A DNA stretch of 64,000 nucleotides from Bimastos eiseni (Eukaryota; Annelida; Clitellata; Crassiclitellata; Lumbricidae): positions 9,395,647 through 9,459,646 of the forward strand of contig OY365810.1 of assembly GCA_959347315.1 (NCBI GenBank). Direction: 5' to 3'. Positions within the stretch are counted from its first letter, which is position 1; the number at the start of each line of letters is the position of its first letter. Of this stretch, positions 58,638 through 64,000 are shown piece after piece. The translations under genes were made by a program, and so were the position numbers. A model generated the notes under the pieces. The model made no database searches, was not told the DNA's origin, and saw only the letters and a list, made by a program, of their open reading frames with translations.

Positions 58638-59569
58638 CTGTGAAGAAATAGAACGTGATTATTAGGAGATACAAAAAAAGGAGAAACCAAAATAGTACAT
58701 GATAGAGCAATTAAAAACCTAAAATAATGAGAAATAGAAACACATTTAGGCCTACTTCAGTGATGGCAATTTCATTTAGTCCAATTTCATTAAATCGAAT
58801 AGCATAGAATCGAATTGAAGAGCAGATAAATCTATTATATAAAGATTTGTTGAAATGCGTGTTACATGTAGCTAACATGAACTCATGGTTAAGACATAAT
58901 TTTAGGTTCGTCTACCTCGTATTGTAGTTGTTATCATTGTGGCACATTGCGAATCACGTCCAGGACAGAAGAACCTATCGAACTTGCACTCTATGGGATC
59001 TCCCTCAATGGCAATACAATTGAAACAATTGACAGACTCCCCTGCAACAACATTATGAATCTTATTGAACTACACTCCACATAAATCTTCTTTTAATCTC
59101 TGCAAAACCACATGCAAGAATACAGAACTGCGCCAGGTCGACGAATCAAGCCTTTGTAAAGCTTCCTCAAGGCGACAATTTTCGCAACCTCCAATTAATC
59201 AACTCTAGAACATAACTACAAAACAATGCTAATTTCTTCTAAGCCCGACTACTTAACAGCTATCACTACATTGCCGTGAAGGCATAGTTGCGATTCTTAG
59301 ACACCGCGCGGTGTAATCATTCACTACATTGTAATAACAAACTGTTCATCGCTATTCCAGAGATTGAAAAATTACAATTCTTGCTAGGTTTCAGTTCAAA
59401 TGTTACCGCATTTTTCTGTCGGTTGGGAACACTTCAAATCAGACGTGTAACAATAAAGGCTTGATTATAAATGTAGGGCCTATCTTTCTAGGCTGATTTA
59501 CCAACCTGGAGGAAGCAACACACTGCTGATGATAAGGCATACTATTGTATAGGAAAGCATAATGCTCAT
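58450..59569 (-). CDS. LU copy D: secreted Ly6/uPAR-like three-finger protein
   Basis: Three minus-strand exons, 59506-59569, 58916-59041 and 58450-58637, join in phase 1 to 378 nt, 125 residues. Residues 1-21 are a signal peptide (MSIMLSYTIVCLIISSVLLP). The mature part opens ESVNCFNCIAIEGDPIEC and has ten cysteines; the end is RCIEYCNTNGCNYPFDF and a short tail to TAA (58450-58452). No GPI tail, so a secreted product is expected. Introns are short (278 and 464 bp), unlike the 0.9-2.7-kb introns of the 3.8-24.8 kb cluster. A minus-strand TATA-like tttataaac lies about 100 bases upstream (59665-59675). It is the most compact and best-preserved member in the window. Confidence 0.88.
58916..59041 (-). 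CDS. LU copy D exon 2
   Basis: Acceptor gttgttgcag and donor gtagac on the minus strand. Five cysteines: NCFNC, IECK, FFCP, QCAT. It has no long ATG-led frame, so it is easily missed. Confidence 0.85.
59506..59569 (-). CDS. LU copy D exon 1: signal peptide
   Basis: 64 nt, phase-1 donor gttggt at 59505. Hydrophobic core TIVCLIISSVLL. Confidence 0.85.
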
Positions 59570-59664
59570 GTTAGCAACACCTTTACAGAAATGAAAGCAT
59601 GAAGAGACGCGTCCTGCCAACTGCGAATTCAACGCAACCAAGACCCGCTGAAACGGATGAAGAG

Positions 59665-59675
59665 TTTATAAATAT
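59665..59675 (-). promoter_or_regulatory. TATA-like box for LU copy D
   Basis: Minus-strand tatttataaac, about 100 bases before the start codon. Confidence 0.45.
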
Positions 59676-59699
59676 TCGTTGCTGCTTGCTCATTTGGGT

Positions 59700-61873
59700 G
59701 CGAACTCATTAATCGCTGATTAGATCTTAATCTTATCGGCTATATGCACATATGTCCATAATTTTGGAAATTCGATAGCTTAACAATGAGAAGGACTTCA
59801 TTGAGAAAGATATAGATTGATTAAGTTAGATTCAGGTAAAGCCGATGATTTTTATCAAGATATACGAGGTGAGAGATTCCATAACGTAAGTTTTTTTATT
59901 GTTAAGAGTATCTTAAGACAATTCCGCGTTGTTGACCAAATCTGGAGAACCTGACGACATCTGGCAGAAAAATCGTAGTATGGCAAATATATAAAATATA
60001 ACTACAACACAATAACTGTGAACATTATGCAGTTTGCAGCAACTAGGGCCTAAGCGGCACTTACAAGTCACTGACATTGCGATGAAAGCGACAGCACTGT
60101 TCCGTAATAAATACAGACATACAGTGGCTCAAGCTCACAGCCATTACCACCAAATGGACGACGATAAATCGAATGTTGATTTTTCATAAGTAACATTTGT
60201 CCCTGTTTAATTCAGTTTTGGATGAGGTTCGTGTCAGTTATCTGGTGATCTATGTTGCCTTAAATTTATGAAAAATTACTCTATCGCGTTTGTCGAATTC
60301 TCGATTGAGGTCCTAAGTTGTGGGTTATCGACTTGTGCAGTTTTGAGGTGGATGGAACAGTTAGGAGCAGCTGAATGCGACAGAGGGGTCTGAACTTCGA
60401 TTCCTGATTATGATCATTCCTGCCATGAAACGAAGTTACGTAACTCGTCACATCGTACCTTAGTTTTGCTGCCAATCGCTCTCAGCTTGTTCTTGCCAGG
60501 GTACCATGCACGATCTTCATCGCCGCGTGTTGGGTTTAAGTCCACGTTCGCTGGGTGAGCGACAGCCGTCACAGCCGCAGGTTATCTAGAATCCGGGTTC
60601 TCAACAGTAACGTGTGGTATAGATGACATTTGCAACATATCTAACCTTGATATCACCTTGGCAAGTGTCTAGCCTATTTTCATTTGTATAGCGCCCATCT
60701 CAGCGGGCGCAGACCTCAACTGCTCCTGTGTGGAAGTTTGTATAGCGCTCTACTGATCTCGAATGGAAGTTTGTATGGCGCCTTTTGTATTTCTATGTAG
60801 CTTTGGTTATTCCATTATACCAGCGTTACTCTGCATGAATCCATAGGAAGGTAAACTTCTACATAGCACCTTCCTTTATATTGAGGTCGAAGACAAATTA
60901 CCAATCACGATTTCTATATGAAATGATTTTCCTCATTAAACGTATTCATTGATAGGATGGATACCTATACATCACTTCAATATCGGGCATCGAAAAAATA
61001 GCAACGGTTGAAGCAAGAACCCAAACTATGGTTTGAACTTATAATATCTATCCTCAGTTTTCAGCGTTCTATTATCTACTATCTTTATTAATCGCGAAGA
61101 TTAGGGGCCTACAAAAGGCGATTTACACAAAATGTCGACAATAGCCGGGTTCGACCGTAGATTCACCACAATTCGTCTCCATTTACTTTTCGTCAAAGAA
61201 CCGAAAGCGGGACCGAATCTCTTCATTCCACTATCTGTCTCATTAGGTCATGTCGATGCCGCCCTTCATGCTGGGCTCTCGACAGTGTTCAGCCGTCTAA
61301 TGCAGCAAACGGCCATCATTGCCAATGAGGGACAACTACCTACATGTATGTATCAATAGGATTACCTTAACTTGCTCCAAATTATTACCTATCATATCAT
61401 CGCTAGCGCTAACCAGTGGCGGATCCAGGGGGCGCCATGGGTGCTAAGTAAAAAAGAAAAAATGATCAAGTTTTAGCTAAGAATGTTAGCAAAATATTAC
61501 ATTTCCTCAATTTAACCGATTTTATTATCGCCAAGGAAAAATAGTTAACCTCCTATTTTCCTCTGTTCTGCCAACAAAATTTGATTTAGGTTTTTGATTC
61601 TTTTTCACCAAAGGAAAACTTTAGCCTTCCGGTCTAGATTTTCCCGTTAGTGACCGCTAATTATAGATTCACATATTAATTTAATGTAATGTAGTCGAAA
61701 ATTTATATAGCGACCCTTCAACGTACCTACTCAGAGGCGTTTTCTGCGCTGGCCTATATGATGCTGTCATTACAAACATATGTTTATATCAGTTAGCAAA
61801 ACACTGAAAAAGTAAGCTAAGAAAGTTGCCATTGGCGGTTCAACGCACAATCAACCAGAGGATTTCATTCCAT
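59700..61873. other. Intergenic, no gene recognised
   Basis: Contains a probable dispersed repeat near 60665-60800 with twice-repeated ggaagtttgtatggcgc-like words. An open frame at 61132-61359 (75 codons) has no recognisable motif. Confidence 0.45.
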
Positions 61874-62083
61874 TGTGTGGCACGGTGGCTGATCGGTTAG
61901 AGCGGTCAACCCTTAAAGTTCAGTGTGCCCTGAGTGAGCGGATTCGAGGCGTTGCTGTGTAGGGACCTCGAGTAAGTCCTTTGCGCACAATAAGAGTTGC
62001 AGTACAACTGCAATTGCGCCGTCGAGGCGTGTGCACTTCTGAGCAAAAATATGTTGGAGGAAGGGCGATATCAAATGTCAGGA
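61874..62083 (+). mobile_element. tRNA-headed SINE, copy 3
   Basis: Head cacggtggctgatcggttag and B-box-like ggattcgag, then the shared body to gaagggcgatatcaaat. Same family as copies at 14545 and 26256. Confidence 0.82.
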
Positions 62084-63732
62084 ATTTCAATTTCAATTCG
62101 ACAGCTGACAACATACCATACCATTTAATGGTAGGATGTTACTACATGTAGTCTCTGGGTCAAGTTTGGTCGGAAGAGTAGAACGACGACTATAGAAATC
62201 GATCGCAGTCACGATGACTATGTTGACGAGTAGTCTCTCAGTAAGTGAGGATGACGCACGTTGAGATAATTAGTTGAGGCACAGGGACGTAGAAAAGGCA
62301 TTCGTCGTGTGTTTATTTGTTTGTGTGTGTGTGTGTGTATTGGTGGCGCTAGGCGCTTGCGACTATCGGTCTAGGTCAGTCCAATAGCCGCGTCTGCCAC
62401 TCTGTACCGAGGCGAAAACACTCGGCCATGCATCCAAAGGATGGGTTTTGATGCAGTCACATGTCCAAGACAAAGTACCGATTAAACGTACAAAATTCTT
62501 GGCAAAGTTGACGAATAAGTCCGGTACTATAGAAAACTCTAATATGTACCAAGTTACTGACAAAATTTTAAATTTAGATGAAAATATTCGCAGAAATGAC
62601 GAAGCAAGTCGATTAATCAACTGACATGTTCAGTGTAAAGTTGCATTAGCCTTTATCATGGATCAATTTCCATTAACGAGACGCTTCAAGTGTAAGTTAA
62701 AATTTCGGCAAATAGAAATTTGAAATTGTTATTTCCTTACATTGTACATATATACATATGTAAGGCAGCTCGCTTGTACCTCCCTAATTCAATAAATCCG
62801 ACCAAGACAAACAAGTGGGAAACAACGGCCACAAAGAGTGGCCGCCGCCCTATGTCACACAATATTATTATTATTAGCGAGCGCTTGACTTGCTGAGCCA
62901 GACCCTTCCAGTATCATCCACCCTAGGCCCGGAGACCACCCGGAAATCTTGCCATTGCGTAGTCCTCCACTATGTGAAACATCGTCTGTTCATCGCCATA
63001 AACGCACAAGGCCAAAGTGGCCTAGGACATTCTGAGGAGATCAGCTCCACAGCGGCCGTGGTTCGTGCGAAATCCGTTTAGTAGTGACCAAAGCCTCACA
63101 ATGAATGACCGATCTACCGGAATTGTATCTGTAGGGGAAACGTCAATCGGCGATTGCCACTGTTCCATGAAATGCCCTTCTTTACCAAAAGACGTTCCTA
63201 ATCAGAGTAGTCCTCAGGTAATTTGAAGCCCTAGGCAGTCATCAATAAGAGCGCCCCAACCATGAACAGCAAAAATAATAATCATAACAAGCAATTGTAT
63301 GTTAAGTAAATAAAGATACCACATATCAGAAAACGGAGCATGTTGATTTCAAACTGGAAGTTTGCGCAGGATCCTTGCATGCGCTAAGAGCAGGCCTACT
63401 CAGAGCCAACACTATTTTCTCATCTGATGGGTATTTTGTCGTCGAGGCGACAACGGTTGCAAAGCTGCCCTCTGGGCCCTCGCCTGGTGTGGTTTCGATG
63501 CTGCTGAAGACAGGGCACGCGTCGTGAAGTTTCTATCACGCAGTGTATTGTGTGACTCGATCACGGTAACTTCCAACTGACTCAAGAGAAGCGAAATCGA
63601 GGGTTATAGCTTTAGAGGGTAGCCAATGTCGGTCGTTCATAAGTAGCCCTGGCCACGTTCCCCGGCCAATCATCCCACCCTCTAACATAGGTAGTAAGTG
63701 AAAGTCACAGTCTAGGTCCTATAGAGTTCATG

Positions 63733-63763
<31 letters not shown>

Positions 63764-64000
63764 CAAGAGATTCCAAAAACTTTATTTCTAGGCTATTGCG
63801 CAGGTTATAATGAAGTCTATAAATGATGAAGAATATGCTTCTAAATAGCACCGTAATCTACAGTTCACCTTTATTCTGTATATGCCGAGTAATGCCGGAC
63901 ACTCATTGAAGAAATAATGAAGCTCCGTGTATCGTATAATGCCATTAAAGGTCTATGTAGTAGCCGACAGGAGCAAGAATACACGATTGAGGCCAATGAA
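62084..64000. other. Intergenic, no gene recognised
   Basis: Short (gt)n run at 62321-62340 and (at)n run at 63733-63761. Open frames at 62363-62620 (-) and 62890-63081 (+) show no motif I recognise. Confidence 0.45.

Noticed and set aside
59290..59315. acaccgcgcggtgt palindrome as an operator
   Set aside because: A single 14-bp palindrome in an animal intergenic region, with nothing else to support a regulatory role.
61900..61960. Possible tRNA gene
   Set aside because: The A- and B-box words are part of a repeated 210-bp SINE; no intact cloverleaf was found.

Overview
This is a eukaryotic (animal) window: genes are split into short exons joined by GT-AG introns, and everything between is rich in LINE, SINE, microsatellite and satellite debris. 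The many copies of words such as taggcctac and tacatgtac, together with the gene content, suggest a marine invertebrate deuterostome, most likely an echinoderm. That assignment is inference from sequence style, not from a search. One 200-base run of N (31452-31651) is an assembly gap.

Two kinds of gene are well supported. (1) From about 3.8 to 24.8 kb, and again at 58.4-59.6 kb, there is a family of small genes for secreted Ly6/uPAR-like (LU, three-finger) proteins. I rebuilt each from a signal-peptide exon (61-64 nt), a middle exon with five cysteines and a terminal exon with four or five more; all splice joints are phase 1. Copy A (+, 3797-9044) has an in-frame stop in its last exon. Copy B (+, 12250-15929) is intact. 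Copy C (+, 18496-20519) is a tandem duplicate of B's last two exons; I found no signal exon for it, and its last cysteine is replaced by Phe. Copy E (-, 24831-21590) and copy D (-, 59569-58450) are intact.

(2) From 30.4 to 56.6 kb on the + strand lies a full-length ABC transporter of subfamily A (ABCA3-like). Nineteen exons join in one open frame of 5079 nt (1692 residues) with two transmembrane halves and two nucleotide-binding domains. A 38-nt exon at 26149-26186 is phase-compatible with the first of these exons and may be the true start, giving about 1701 residues.

The rest is repeats: an inverted-repeat element in LU-B intron 1, a foldback element with a telomere-like core near 1.3-1.6 kb, three copies of a tRNA-headed SINE, at least three fragments of one reverse-transcriptase element, two minus-strand LINEs inside ABCA introns, 13-bp and 14-bp minisatellites, a dispersed ~35-bp satellite and long trinucleotide runs. 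No rRNA, tRNA gene or CRISPR array was seen.

The most interesting points are the LU cluster with its stages of decay and exon duplication, the partial copy of an ABCA exon beside the assembly gap, and the minisatellite that contains the ABCA stop codon.
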